Numbered from the stretch's first letter, positions 8,095 through 16,694 are shown. The stretch is 64,000 nucleotides of DNA from Mesorhizobium sp. WSM3860 (GCF_002294995.1 NZ_NSGF01000022.1:29765-93764); one strand, 5' to 3'. Notes: generated by a model not told the origin, from the letters alone. Translations and numbers: made by a program.

Positions 8095-9146
8095 GACTGT
8101 CCTCCCTTCTTCGACGAATAGCTGAGCGCCAACCGCCGGAAGGTGTCGTTGGTCAGCACCGCGATGAGCAGCAGCGCGCCGATGATGACGCTTCCAACAT
8201 TGGGATCGAGGCTGGTGAAGTAGATGCCCTGGTTCACGATCGAGAAGGTGATCGTGCCGAACACGATGCCGACGATCGAGCCGAAACCGCCGGTGAGCAA
8301 AACGCCGCCGATGACCACGCACATGATGGAATTGAAGATGAAGGACTGGCCTGCCAGAACCTGCGCGCTCTGGTAGACCATAACTTCGCTGACGCCGACG
8401 AAGGCGGCGCTGAACCCGGACAGCATGAACAGACCGATGGTCAGCCGTTTGGTCGGGATGCCGACGTTGCGCGCGCTTTCCTTGTCGCCGCCGAGCGCAT
8501 AGATCCAGTTGCCTATGGGCGAGATGTGCAGCAGCCAGAACAGGGCAACGACGAACACCACCCACCACAGGATCGTGACCTGGAACATGCCGCCGAGATA
8601 GTCGCCGAGGATTGCCTTGGTAAACGGGTCAGGGACGAGCGAGACTCCGGTGCTACCCGCGATCTTGACGGTGAGACCCAACGTCAGACCCATCGTGCCG
8701 AACATGGTGCCGATGGTGATGATGAGGGACGGAATGGTCGTTCTCGTCACGAACAGGCCGTTGAGCAAGCCGACGGCGAGGCCGAGCCCGAGCGCGGCCG
8801 TTATGCCAAGCCAATCGGGGAGCCCATAGTAGCCGGAGATGATGGCGGCGGTCAGCGACGCCGCGGGGATGATGGCGCCGACCGAGATGTCCAATTCCCC
8901 GGCGATCATCAGCAACCCTATCGGCAGCGCGATGATCCCGATCTCGGAAGCGATGTTCAACCAGCTGGCCGTGCCGGCCGTCGACATGAAGCCGCTGCCG
9001 CCGAACAGGCCGAAGAAAAGCAGGACGGCGACCATGCCAAGGAACGAAGCCGACTCCGGTCGGCGCGCTAGCCGGCCGAGGGCAAGTCTAGACTGCGTCC
9101 GCTCCGGCGCCGGAGTTGTCGATGTGGATGCGACGGGATGTGCCAT
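8091..9146 (-). CDS. Sugar-type ABC transporter permease (first copy)
   Basis: A 351-residue integral membrane permease of the ribose/xylose/inositol importer family. It begins with a roughly 30-residue hydrophilic cytoplasmic tail followed by about ten hydrophobic segments. Characteristic stretches are 'GLLMIAGELDISVGAII', 'TIPSLIITIGTM', 'GNWIYALGGDKESARNVGIP' and 'VIGGVLLTGGFGSI'. These align segment by segment with the next permease, pointing to gene duplication and a heterodimeric pore. The gene follows the binding-protein gene across a 103-base gap that contains a strong hairpin. Confidence 0.92.
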   Translation of the reverse strand: MAHPVASTSTTPAPERTQSRLALGRLARRPESASFLGMVAVLLFFGLFGGSGFMSTAGTASWLNIASEIGIIALPIGLLMIAGELDISVGAIIPAASLTAAIISGYYGLPDWLGITAALGLGLAVGLLNGLFVTRTTIPSLIITIGTMFGTMGLTLGLTVKIAGSTGVSLVPDPFTKAILGDYLGGMFQVTILWWVVFVVALFWLLHISPIGNWIYALGGDKESARNVGIPTKRLTIGLFMLSGFSAAFVGVSEVMVYQSAQVLAGQSFIFNSIMCVVIGGVLLTGGFGSIVGIVFGTITFSIVNQGIYFTSLDPNVGSVIIGALLLIAVLTNDTFRRLALSYSSKKGGQS

Positions 9147-9206
9147 TAGGGTAATCCACGAGCACGCGGCCGGCCACGAAGCGGCCGCCGCACAAAGGAA
9201 TGGAAT

Positions 9207-9235
9207 GGCCGCCCACGCCGGAAGCGTGGGCGGCC
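9207..9235 (-). promoter_or_regulatory. Intercistronic hairpin between binding-protein and permease genes
   Basis: Arms GGCCGCCCACGC and GCGTGGGCGGCC (12 bases, perfect) flank a 5-base loop in the gap between the stop at 9250 and the permease start at 9146. Hairpins at this position in ABC importer operons are known to protect the upstream binding-protein message from 3' decay or to terminate part of the transcripts, giving an excess of binding protein. There is no U-tract here, so stabilisation or processing is the more likely role. Confidence 0.7.
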
Positions 9236-9249
9236 GGCCCTTGGGAGGA

Positions 9250-10215
9250 CTATCGCGTCCCTGCTTTCACGCCGGCGATGGTGGCGTCGACGTTTGACTT
9301 GTCGATGATACCTGGTCCCGTAAGGATTTCGCGGGTGGGCACCGACAAGCCGTAGTTGACGTGGCCGTTCAGGATCGCAACGGCGAGATAGCCTTGCAGG
9401 TAGCCCTGCTGGTCGATTGCGCAGTCCTGCTGGCCACCCTTGATGTTGTTCAGGATGGTTTCGTCGAAGTTCATGCCGCACAGATGTACTTTGCCGACCT
9501 TGCCGGCCTGGGTAATGCCATTCATGGCGGAGTTGGCGTCGACGTTGCCGATCGTGAAGACTGCGTTCACGTCCTGGTGCTGCAGGAGATAGGCCTTCAC
9601 CGCCTGCGCAACGGCCGTGGCCGAGCCGAAGGATGTGGCGGGCAATGGTAGTGCGTCCGCTTCGCCGCCGCCGTTTTTCATGCCTTCCTTGAAGCCGCTG
9701 CAGAAGGCTTCGATGTTGGCGGCGCCGGGCAGCGTGTTGATGCAGACGCCCTTCTTGTTGCCGGCCTTGGCAAGGTATTCGCCGGCCGCGACACCGCCCT
9801 TGTAGTCGTCGGAGCCGACATAATTCATGGCGCCAAGACGATCGGCCGCCTTCAGCCCGCCGGCGTTGTAGATGATCAGCGGAATGCCGGCATCGCGCAC
9901 GGCCTTGAAGGCCGGGTCCATCGCTTCCGGCACCCAGTCCGGGCCGACAATGGCGTCGGCCTTCTGGTCGATCGCCTGGCGGATCAGCTCGGCCGCGTCC
10001 ACGCCCAGATTGTCGTAGTTCTGCGGCCCGAGCCAGGTGACCTTGCCGCCTTGCGCCTCGACCACCTTGCCGGCGTCTTCGGCGCCGCGCTTGACGATCG
10101 ACCAGAACGGATCGTCCGGTTTGCCGCCGACGACGAAGATGTTCGCGGCGAGCGTCGCGCCGGTGCTGAACCCAATCAGCACCGCTGTCGACACCAGTGT
10201 CTTGAAAAGCTTCAT
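9250..10215 (-). CDS. Sugar-type ABC transporter substrate-binding protein (MocB-like)
   Basis: This 321-residue periplasmic binding protein belongs to the peripla_BP_4 (RbsB/IbpA/MocB) group. A signal peptide is visible: K near the start, hydrophobic 'TLVSTAVLIGFSTGATLA', then A-N-I-F at the mature N-terminus. Mature segments 'VGGKPDDPFWSIVKRGAED', 'DAIVGPDWVPEAMDPAFKA', 'NYVGSDDYKGGVAAGEYLA' and 'DVNAVFTIGNVDANSAMNG' are typical of the two-lobe type I fold that binds cyclic sugars and polyols. It delivers its ligand to the two permeases encoded downstream. A rhizopine or inositol-like ligand is inferred from the context only. Confidence 0.9.
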   Translation of the reverse strand: MKLFKTLVSTAVLIGFSTGATLAANIFVVGGKPDDPFWSIVKRGAEDAGKVVEAQGGKVTWLGPQNYDNLGVDAAELIRQAIDQKADAIVGPDWVPEAMDPAFKAVRDAGIPLIIYNAGGLKAADRLGAMNYVGSDDYKGGVAAGEYLAKAGNKKGVCINTLPGAANIEAFCSGFKEGMKNGGGEADALPLPATSFGSATAVAQAVKAYLLQHQDVNAVFTIGNVDANSAMNGITQAGKVGKVHLCGMNFDETILNNIKGGQQDCAIDQQGYLQGYLAVAILNGHVNYGLSVPTREILTGPGIIDKSNVDATIAGVKAGTR

Positions 10216-10311
10216 AGTCTTCCTCCCAGATTGACCCCGCGGGGTTTCAACAAAAGTCTTCCTGTCCCGGGTCCGCTCCTCACGGGCACAGTCGAAACAG
10301 CTCTTGGTTCG

Positions 10312-11358
10312 TCATTGCGCCGGCATTCCGGAGGCCGGATCCTTGCTGCCCTCCTGCCGGCCGCGCATCTTTTCCTTCTTCTTGCGGAAGCGGGCCTTCA
10401 TGACCTCGTCGGCTTCCTTGCTGCCGTCGTGCCAAGTGCCGAACAGCTTATCGAGGGGCACCAGCCCATCGCCGCCGTAATTCACCTCGAAATACTTGTG
10501 GTGCAGGTAGTGCACGTAGGAATGGCTATCGAGATTGACCTTGTCGGTGAGCTCGAAGGTCTCGAAACCGAGATGGCCGTTCACGGCGCCAAATCCTGCT
10601 CCGTGCAAAGTGAAGTAGGCGCAGACCGGGTTCGAAGGGATCAACAGGTGCAGCCAGGCTTCGGCATGATAGAGGAAGCCTTCGAGCGGGTGCATCGACA
10701 GCGACGACCAGGGGCTGGGATTGATCGAATTGTGATGAACCGAATGCACCCATTTGTAGAGCGGCGGCCAATGGATCGCCCGGTGCAGGAAGAAGAAATA
10801 GACCTCGTGCACCGCCGGGGCGATCAGCACCAGGAACGATAGGTACAGCCAGTTCGTCGTCCACGGCAGCCAGACCGCCCAGCTGTTCGCGTAGACCCAC
10901 AGCATCACGATCTCGACGACCGTCCACAGCGGGATGACGACGAAGAACGAGCGGGTGAAATTGTCGATGTTCTGGCTTTGAAACCAGAACACGTCGGACG
11001 GTGCGTCCGAAGGAAATTTCGGATTGTATTTGAAGCGGTTCTGCTGTTTGCGCTGGACGTAATAGCGCAGCTCGAAGAAGCCGTAGAAAAGGAAAATCCC
11101 GGCAGCGTTCAGGCCATATAGCCACAAGTAATTGAGGAGCGAGAAGCTGCCGAGGCTCTGCCAACTTGGGATCAGCAGGTTCACCCAGATGATCGACGTC
11201 GCGAGATGAAATGCGTTCCACGGCCAGAGAAACTCAGGAATCCACGCCACGACCTTCTTTGCGCTGAACGGACGATGCCAGATCGGCGCCGGCTCGGCGG
11301 GGCGATGTGGTGTCCAGTTACCGCGCTTGTCGCGCGTTCCATACTGAAGGTCATCCAT
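10312..11358 (-). CDS. mocD: MocD-like fatty acid hydroxylase / sterol desaturase superfamily protein
   Basis: The 348-residue integral membrane protein has the eight-histidine di-iron pattern of the fatty acid hydroxylase superfamily: 'FFLHRAIHWPPLYKWVHSVHH' (H-x3-H and H-x2-H-H), a later His-bearing helix and 'HSYVHYLHHKYFEVN'. Several hydrophobic segments precede it. Length and composition match MocD, the 'hydrocarbon oxygenase' of rhizopine clusters. The ATG at 11358 has GGAGG about 11 bases upstream; the frame stays open to 11511, but that part crosses the promoter region. It is the first gene of the operon and the only obvious oxygenase partner for the Rieske ferredoxin encoded at 3801-4109. 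Probable reaction: hydroxylation or O-demethylation of the imported substrate. Confidence 0.82.
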   Translation of the reverse strand: MDDLQYGTRDKRGNWTPHRPAEPAPIWHRPFSAKKVVAWIPEFLWPWNAFHLATSIIWVNLLIPSWQSLGSFSLLNYLWLYGLNAAGIFLFYGFFELRYYVQRKQQNRFKYNPKFPSDAPSDVFWFQSQNIDNFTRSFFVVIPLWTVVEIVMLWVYANSWAVWLPWTTNWLYLSFLVLIAPAVHEVYFFFLHRAIHWPPLYKWVHSVHHNSINPSPWSSLSMHPLEGFLYHAEAWLHLLIPSNPVCAYFTLHGAGFGAVNGHLGFETFELTDKVNLDSHSYVHYLHHKYFEVNYGGDGLVPLDKLFGTWHDGSKEADEVMKARFRKKKEKMRGRQEGSKDPASGMPAQ

Positions 11359-11548
11359 CGTGACAGCGCCTCCTGCCCGGGTCAGTCCTGAGATTGAGGG
11401 GCAGCCCGCCTGGGGCTGATCGAGGAAGTCAATCTCGATTCGAGGCGATTCATATCGGACGCTTGATCTTCCTAGAAGGCCAAAATAGTATAAAATAAAC
11501 ATTTGTATCATTTAGTATCAGTCACAATGATATAGCCAGGATAGGCTC
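11359..11548. promoter_or_regulatory. Divergent control region with candidate LacI-type operator
   Basis: The 190 bases between the divergent mocD-like and lacI-type genes are AT-rich near 11480-11530. TATCA at 11516-11520 and TGATA at 11528-11532 form an inverted repeat with a 7-base spacer, and GTATCA is directly repeated at 11505 and 11515. This is where an operator for the adjacent LacI protein would be expected, serving both the ten-gene operon and autoregulation. Binding is inferred. Confidence 0.45.
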
Positions 11549-12583
11549 ATGAAGCGTCCGACAATCCATGATCTCGCCACTGCGGCAGGCGTGTCCGTGG
11601 CGACCGTAAACAGGATTCTGAGCGGCACCGTTTCCGTCCGCGCGAAGACCGTCCAACGCGTGCAGAGCGCGGCGGAAGATATCGGCTTTTACGGCATCGG
11701 AGCTATTGACGACCGCGCCCGCAAGATATCGCCGCATTACCGATTGGGCTTCCTGCTTCAGCAGTCGACCCGTGACCTCTATCAGCTGTTCGGAAAGAAA
11801 ATCGTGGCCGCCTGCCGCGACCGCCGGGACGAGGTGATCGAGCCTGTCGTCGACTTTGTGGATCTGCTGATGCCTGAGACCATTTCGAGCCGCCTCATCG
11901 CGCTCGGCGAGTCCTGCGACGCTGTCGCGGTAGTCGCGGCAGACCACCCGATCATCGGCCAGGCCATCCGTTCGCTGAAGGAGGCGGGAAGGCCGGTTGT
12001 TGCCTACATCACCGACCAATCCGCTCCGGAACGGGCCGCCTATGTCGGCACCGACAACTGGAAACTCGGGCGCACTGCTGCCTTCCTGATCACCCAAACG
12101 ACTCATGGTCCTGGTCGCATTGCGGTGTTCATAGGCAACCACCGGTATCAGTGCCAGGACGTCTCGGACGCCAGCTTCCGCTCCTATTTGCGTGAGCACG
12201 CCCCGCGGCTCACGGTGGAGGAGAGCCGCCCCACCCACGAGGAAGCGAGCGAAGCTTATCGTATGGTCGCCGAGTTGCTGAAGGCGACGGACGACCTTGT
12301 TGGCATCCTCATCGTCGGCGGCGGAATAACGGGTGTGCTTCGCGCCTTGCGGGAGGTGTCGCCTGAGAGGCGGTCAGGCATCAAGGTGGTATGCCGTGAC
12401 ATTGGCCCCGAAACGCGAAAGGGCCTGTCTGAAGGCCTGATCACTGCAGCGCTCTGCCACCCGCTTGAAGCGACCTCGGCCCTTCTTGTGCAGACGATGA
12501 TCGATGTCATTGGGCCGCAGGCGCCGTTGGCTACCCTCCAGCGGTCTATCCCTTTTGAAATTGTCACTCCGGAGAATATCTGA
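11549..12583 (+). CDS. LacI-family transcriptional regulator
   Basis: This 344-residue protein has an N-terminal LacI helix-turn-helix ('TIHDLATAAGVSVATVNRIL', residues 5-24, plus the hinge) followed by a periplasmic-binding-protein-like effector domain ('AYVGTDNWKLGRTAAFLI', 'RIAVFIGNHRYQCQDVSD', 'GILIVGGGITGVLRAL'). It is transcribed away from the ten-gene catabolic operon with 190 bases between them, so it is the likely ligand-responsive repressor of that operon. The ligand is expected to be the imported polyol or a derivative. The dedicated MocR of known rhizopine loci is a GntR-type protein, so the control here is different. Confidence 0.9.
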   Translation: MKRPTIHDLATAAGVSVATVNRILSGTVSVRAKTVQRVQSAAEDIGFYGIGAIDDRARKISPHYRLGFLLQQSTRDLYQLFGKKIVAACRDRRDEVIEPVVDFVDLLMPETISSRLIALGESCDAVAVVAADHPIIGQAIRSLKEAGRPVVAYITDQSAPERAAYVGTDNWKLGRTAAFLITQTTHGPGRIAVFIGNHRYQCQDVSDASFRSYLREHAPRLTVEESRPTHEEASEAYRMVAELLKATDDLVGILIVGGGITGVLRALREVSPERRSGIKVVCRDIGPETRKGLSEGLITAALCHPLEATSALLVQTMIDVIGPQAPLATLQRSIPFEIVTPENI

Positions 12584-12663
12584 CGCAAAAATATCAGCTC
12601 CGGGCATCAGGCGAACTGTGGTTGTCCGAAAGCGAACGCGGCAAACAACCTCCTCCAGATCGG

Positions 12664-12762
12664 CTAATGCTTCAAAATCTGGCTGAGGAACAATTTCGTC
12701 CGATCATGGCGCGGGTGGCCGAAAAACGCGTCGGGCGTGCCCTCTTCGACGATCTGTCGTAG
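12664..12762 (-). pseudogene. 3' remnant of an amino-acid ABC transporter ATPase (GlnQ type)
   Basis: Read on the minus strand, about 31 codons before a TAG give R-Q-I-V-E-E-G-T-P-D-A-F-F-G-H-P followed by R-H-D-R-T-K-L-F-L-S. This is the invariant C-terminus of polar amino acid importer ATPases ('EEGTPxxxFxxPxxxRTxxFLSxxL'). Nothing upstream continues the ATPase; the frame passes instead into an unrelated membrane-protein remnant at about 12760. It is debris from a deletion or rearrangement. Confidence 0.75.
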
Positions 12763-13125
12763 AGCGTGGTGACGACGCCCTGGCTAATCAGGAAGGGCAG
12801 TTTCTCGCGGATGAAAGGCAGGCTGAGATGGAACGTCTCGAAGCAGGCGATGAAGAGCAGCAGCAGCTCCAGCCAGACGATGCCGATCTGCAACTTGAGC
12901 GGCGCAAAGCCGATCAGCACCACGTTCAACGTGAAGATCACCGCGATAGCGAAACCGATGGCGAAGCGCCGGTATAGGCCGCTCGTCGACGGCTCGCCGA
13001 TCACCGGGCGCATGAGCTCGGCGAAGCCGGTGCCCGACATGTTGAACGCCATGAAGACCAGCAGCACGGCGCCGAACATCATCGCCACGAACCAGGGCTT
13101 GTGAACGATGGAGCAGGGGGCCGCG
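12755..13125 (-). pseudogene. Remnant of an unidentified integral membrane protein
   Basis: About 120 codons encode at least three hydrophobic segments ('FGAVLLVFMAFNMSGTGF', 'FAIAVIFTLNVVLIGFAP', 'VWLELLLLFIACFETFHLSL'). The frame begins without a convincing start or ribosome site and runs out into the out-of-frame ATPase remnant, so both ends look truncated. I do not recognise the family; a fragment of a TRAP-type permease or another secondary transporter is possible. Confidence 0.5.
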
Positions 13126-13454
13126 ATATAGTGTCGTAAGCGTCCTCCCCCGCGTTGTCGTCGATGATGTCCGCTTTCGGGAGCCTGTCGGCGCCGAAAC
13201 TCTTCACGAAAACGGACCGGCAGATTCGGGCTGGCTGCGTCATTATCGTGACCTAACTTGAAGCGGCCATGCGCACCTAGGTTCTGAGCTCGATCAATTC
13301 GCTAGCAGCGCCCCTGTAGCAGCCCCCTGCTACCAGTCATGCAATTTTCCGTGCTAGCCAACGAACGAATGGCGAGCCTCGCCGAAGTCGTGTAGGGTCA
13401 GAGAAAGAAGATGCGACCCTGGCACGATGCAGCTGGGTGAATCTGGGAGGATTC
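13126..13454. other. Gene-poor stretch, possible short remnant
   Basis: No complete gene is seen. A plus-strand frame at roughly 13143-13259 reads a short peptide containing 'DSGWLRHY' before a TGA, which could be the tail of a degraded gene, but it has no start. The last 100 bases must carry the promoter of the next gene, whose ribosome site GGGAGG is at 13445. Confidence 0.35.
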
Positions 13455-13928
13455 ATGGTCGAAATCATCTCCAAGCGGGATGGCCCGCGGCGCGAGGATG
13501 TTCAGGTCAAGCGACTGATCCAACAGAACCGCTCCACTATTGCGCGTCTTGCCGACCAGATCAGCGGCGGCAACTATTCGGCATCCAGGAAATCACGCCA
13601 GAAGCCGAAAGCCGAAGGATTGATCATCCATGTCGGCGGTGGCACGCCAGTCGCCGCCGAGGCGGACCCGTCCATCCGTGTCACGATCAATGGCCGGGTG
13701 ATCTCGGTGGATCAGAATACGGGCCGCCAAATCCATCATATCGGCGATATCCGGAACCGGGGCGGTGCACAGGTCTTTGTCCTGGCGACGAAACAGAATG
13801 GCTTCTTCTCGCCAGTCGATGAAACCGTCGCGCAGGCGCTTGCCGACCTGGATGGATCAAAGCTCCTTGCAAGCTACACCGAAGAACAGCTTGCCACCGA
13901 TATCGGAGTGAAACTCGGAATCGCTTAG
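13455..13928 (+). CDS. Hypothetical protein
   Basis: This 157-residue protein has no domain I recognise. The ATG at 13455 is preceded by GGGAGG at the ideal distance, so it is preferred over an in-frame GTG six codons earlier. The N-terminal third is basic and hydrophilic ('KRDGPRREDVQVKRLIQQNR'); the middle is beta-rich ('GLIIHVGGGTPVAAEA', 'IRVTINGRVISVD'); the C-terminus is acidic and helical. No signal peptide or membrane segment is apparent. It lies about 100 bases upstream of the sigma-54 activator gene and could share its transcript. Confidence 0.7.
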   Translation: MVEIISKRDGPRREDVQVKRLIQQNRSTIARLADQISGGNYSASRKSRQKPKAEGLIIHVGGGTPVAAEADPSIRVTINGRVISVDQNTGRQIHHIGDIRNRGGAQVFVLATKQNGFFSPVDETVAQALADLDGSKLLASYTEEQLATDIGVKLGIA

Positions 13929-14026
13929 CCTGTCTTGCGAACGACCGTACCGGGCGCTTAACTCGCGAAACTGCAGCTCGACAGCATACAGAAATACCGT
14001 GCCCCAGAAGGTTCTGTGATGACTGA

Positions 14027-16105
14027 ATGAAACGCGGGATCGATACCAACCAGTTAAAGGCCGGAGCTCTCCCGGCTCGCGCGACGATGGCCACCGGACA
14101 GCTGGCATTGGACACCGTCGACTATGACGAGCGCGCCACAATGCGCGCCTGGGAAAACTTTCTGTCCGACGCGCCGAAATGCGCTCGCGATCCGGTCCAG
14201 GTGCGCTCGCTGATTCACGATTCCTGGTACCGCAGCGCCACTGGCGGGATCAACGCGCAGGGCGTCGAGGCACCCCTCAACAGCAACCGAGACGAAATCG
14301 AGTACCTAACCCGCGCCAACGCCGAGCTGCTTTCGGCGGCGCGGCGGCCGTTCGCCTCTCTTGGCCCCTTGCTGGAAGGGACCGGAGCGATGCTGGTGCT
14401 CGCCGACAGCGACGGTGTGCTGATCGAAGCCATCGGCGACAAGAAGACCCTGCATGATGGCATGGATATTCATCTCGCCATCGGCGGCAAATGGAACGAG
14501 GGCGCTGTCGGGACCAACGGCATCGGTACCGCGCTATGGACCGGCGAACCGATCTTCGTCCACGCGGCTGAGCATTTCTGCGCCGGCATCAAAGCCTGGA
14601 CCTGCGCCGGCGCGCCTATCCGCGATCCATTGGATGGAAAGATCATCGGTGTGGTCGATCTGTCAGGCTATTCGCCCATCTTCCGCCCCCACAACACCGC
14701 ACTTGTCGCCGCCACGGCCAGGCAGATCGAAAAGGCGCTGGCCGAGCAGCAACAGGAGCAGCGGACCCGCCTGCTTGAAGCTTTCATTTCCTCTGCACCC
14801 GGCTACCGCGGGAAAGACGGCCTGGTAATCGTCGATCACCGTGGCCGGGCGGTCTTCTGCAACAACGTGCCCAATGGCGACACAACGGAGATGACGGACG
14901 GCCCGCTGGAGCCGGGTCGCGGTCGTTGGCTGATGAAGCTGCCAGCGTCCGGCTCCGACAGCGATCTCGCCAAGGCGCTGCCGACTCATCTGCGATCCTG
15001 CCACATCACGCCACTGAAGCTGGACGGCAATCTCAGCGGCGCTGCTCTGGTGTTCCCAGCCGCGCCGGTGGTTTCCGGCGTGGCGGTGATCAAGCGTGAG
15101 GGGGATAAACAGCTGCAGGCTGCGACGTCGATGATCGTCGGCGAAAGCGAAAAGCTGCTGGCCGCGGTCGATGTCGCCTCTCGCGTGGCTCGGTCAAGCG
15201 GCGTCACGTCACTGCTGATAGAAGGCGAAACCGGCGTCGGCAAGGAGCTGTTCGCGCGGCTTGTCCATGCCGGCAGCCGGCGTACGGATAATGACCCGTT
15301 CATCGCAATGAATTGCGGTGCCATCACCAGGGAGCTGTTCGGCAGCGAATTGTTCGGCCACGTGGCCGGCGCCTTTACCGGCGCCTCGCGTGAAGGCAAG
15401 GCAGGCGTTTTCGAGCAGGCCAATGGCGGCGTGCTCAGCCTGGACGAGATCGGCGAGTTGCCGCTCGAGATCCAGCCGTTCCTGTTGCGTGTGCTGGAAG
15501 AGCGGGTCGTCCACCGCATCGGCGACGCCAGGGGGCGGCCGGTGGACGTCCGCCTGGTCGCCTCGACCAACCGCGACCTCAAGCAGGAAGTCGCCGCCGG
15601 GCGCTTCCGCAGCGACCTCTACTACCGCATAGGGGCCGTCTCGATCCGTGTCCCTGCCCTGCGCGAACGTGGCGAGGACGTGCTGTTGCTGGTCGAGCAT
15701 TTCAACCGTCAGATTGCAGACAAGGCCGGCAGCGATCCGCTGCAATTTTCAAGCCGCGCGCTCGAAGCCCTGCTTGCCTATCGCTGGCCGGGCAACGTAC
15801 GCGAGCTGAGGAACCTGATGGAGCGTCTGCATATCCTGGCGCGAAACAGCACGATCGACCTCCAGGACCTTCCGTGGGAGATCACTGCAGGCAATCGCAG
15901 CGACATGAGCGTGCATAGCGATCAGCCTGCGACCATGATCGAGGCGCCGGTGTACAATTTCGAGGATGCCGAACGCCAAGCGATCAGAAACGCGCTCGCT
16001 GCCGAGAGCGGCAATCTCAGCAAGGTCGCCCAGATGCTTGGCATTTCGCGGCCGACGCTTTATCGCAAGCTGAGCCAATACGGAATTCGACGCAGCTTCA
16101 CCTGA
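14027..16105 (+). CDS. Sigma-54-dependent Fis-family activator (AcoR/MimR-like)
   Basis: This 692-residue enhancer-binding protein has three parts. Residues about 60-230 form a GAF-type sensor region ('GAMLVLADSDGVLIEAIGDK', 'KWNEGAVGTNGIGTAL', the typical AcoR signature). Residues about 365-600 are an AAA+ domain with Walker A 'GETGVGKELFAR', a G-A-F-T-G-A loop near residue 448 for sigma-54 contact, and Walker B 'LSLDEIGELP'. The last 45 residues are a Fis-type HTH ('GNLSKVAQMLGISRPTLYRK'). AcoR-like activators control propane/acetone and alcohol oxidation genes in other bacteria, and a strong sigma-54 promoter precedes the monooxygenase operon at 30.26 kb. The start codon is uncertain; an alternative ATG lies at 14087. 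Confidence 0.92.
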   Translation: MKRGIDTNQLKAGALPARATMATGQLALDTVDYDERATMRAWENFLSDAPKCARDPVQVRSLIHDSWYRSATGGINAQGVEAPLNSNRDEIEYLTRANAELLSAARRPFASLGPLLEGTGAMLVLADSDGVLIEAIGDKKTLHDGMDIHLAIGGKWNEGAVGTNGIGTALWTGEPIFVHAAEHFCAGIKAWTCAGAPIRDPLDGKIIGVVDLSGYSPIFRPHNTALVAATARQIEKALAEQQQEQRTRLLEAFISSAPGYRGKDGLVIVDHRGRAVFCNNVPNGDTTEMTDGPLEPGRGRWLMKLPASGSDSDLAKALPTHLRSCHITPLKLDGNLSGAALVFPAAPVVSGVAVIKREGDKQLQAATSMIVGESEKLLAAVDVASRVARSSGVTSLLIEGETGVGKELFARLVHAGSRRTDNDPFIAMNCGAITRELFGSELFGHVAGAFTGASREGKAGVFEQANGGVLSLDEIGELPLEIQPFLLRVLEERVVHRIGDARGRPVDVRLVASTNRDLKQEVAAGRFRSDLYYRIGAVSIRVPALRERGEDVLLLVEHFNRQIADKAGSDPLQFSSRALEALLAYRWPGNVRELRNLMERLHILARNSTIDLQDLPWEITAGNRSDMSVHSDQPATMIEAPVYNFEDAERQAIRNALAAESGNLSKVAQMLGISRPTLYRKLSQYGIRRSFT

Positions 16106-16140
16106 AGCGCAGAAGCGAACCTGAAAGATCGCGACACGCT

Positions 16141-16446
16141 TTAAGCAGCTGCCCGCTTCAGCGCCGCCTGTTCATCTGCGGTCGGCCGATGACCGCGTAG
16201 ATAGAGCGCGCAAGTTGTCCGCAGCATCGAGGCGAAGTTCGGGATCTCGCCTTTGATCTCGATCGCCTCGTCATAGAGTTTCGAGATGAATTTCGGCGTT
16301 GTCAGTCCCTGGCTCTCGGCGATCTCGTCAAGCAGCGTCCAGAACGTTGCCTCGAGCTGAATGCTTGTCGAATGCCCGCCGATTCGGATCGACCGGTTGA
16401 TCTGTCGGTAGCCTTCCGGATCCTGTTCGGCAAAGACCCTGCACAT
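16141..16446 (-). CDS. Ribbon-helix-helix domain protein
   Basis: The 101-residue protein carries an RHH_4-type domain: 'NRSIRIGGHSTSIQLEATFW' followed by 'TLLDEIAESQGLTTPKFIS' and a C-terminal helix with 'MLRTTCALYLRGH'. These are small dimeric proteins common in alphaproteobacteria and thought to bind DNA; targets are unknown. GGGAGG precedes the ATG at a normal distance. It converges on the sigma-54 activator gene with a 35-base gap. Confidence 0.85.
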   Translation of the reverse strand: MCRVFAEQDPEGYRQINRSIRIGGHSTSIQLEATFWTLLDEIAESQGLTTPKFISKLYDEAIEIKGEIPNFASMLRTTCALYLRGHRPTADEQAALKRAAA

Positions 16447-16473
16447 CGTTACCTCCCGTTCTTGTTGATCTTG

Positions 16474-16498
16474 GGCGCCGATTAGGCTGGCGCCTTTT
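16474..16498 (+). terminator. Possible intrinsic terminator
   Basis: GGCGCC is repeated as an inverted repeat with a 9-base loop and followed by TTTT on the plus strand. It lies upstream of the RHH gene and could stop plus-strand read-through before the VOC gene. The stem is only 6 base pairs, so this is tentative. Confidence 0.3.
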
Positions 16499-16694
16499 GA
16501 ACACTGCCTGCGCTTTTTTCCGCCCGACGCCCGGTCGTGGCAATCGGACTTTCGTCCTCCCGGATGAGACTACCTGCAGAATCAGGGCGAGACTACCCGT
16601 TTTGCGCTCTCCCGCGTGGTAATCGGCTGCCACCACCTTTTCTGGGCGCTGCGCATAATCGTCTTCAAGAGCACGAAGATATGCGGAGTCCGAT

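Noticed and set aside
6844..8121. Plus-strand frame rich in Asp, Gln, His opposite the ABC permease
   Set aside because: Antisense shadow of the transporter genes; composition is not protein-like and there is no ribosome site.
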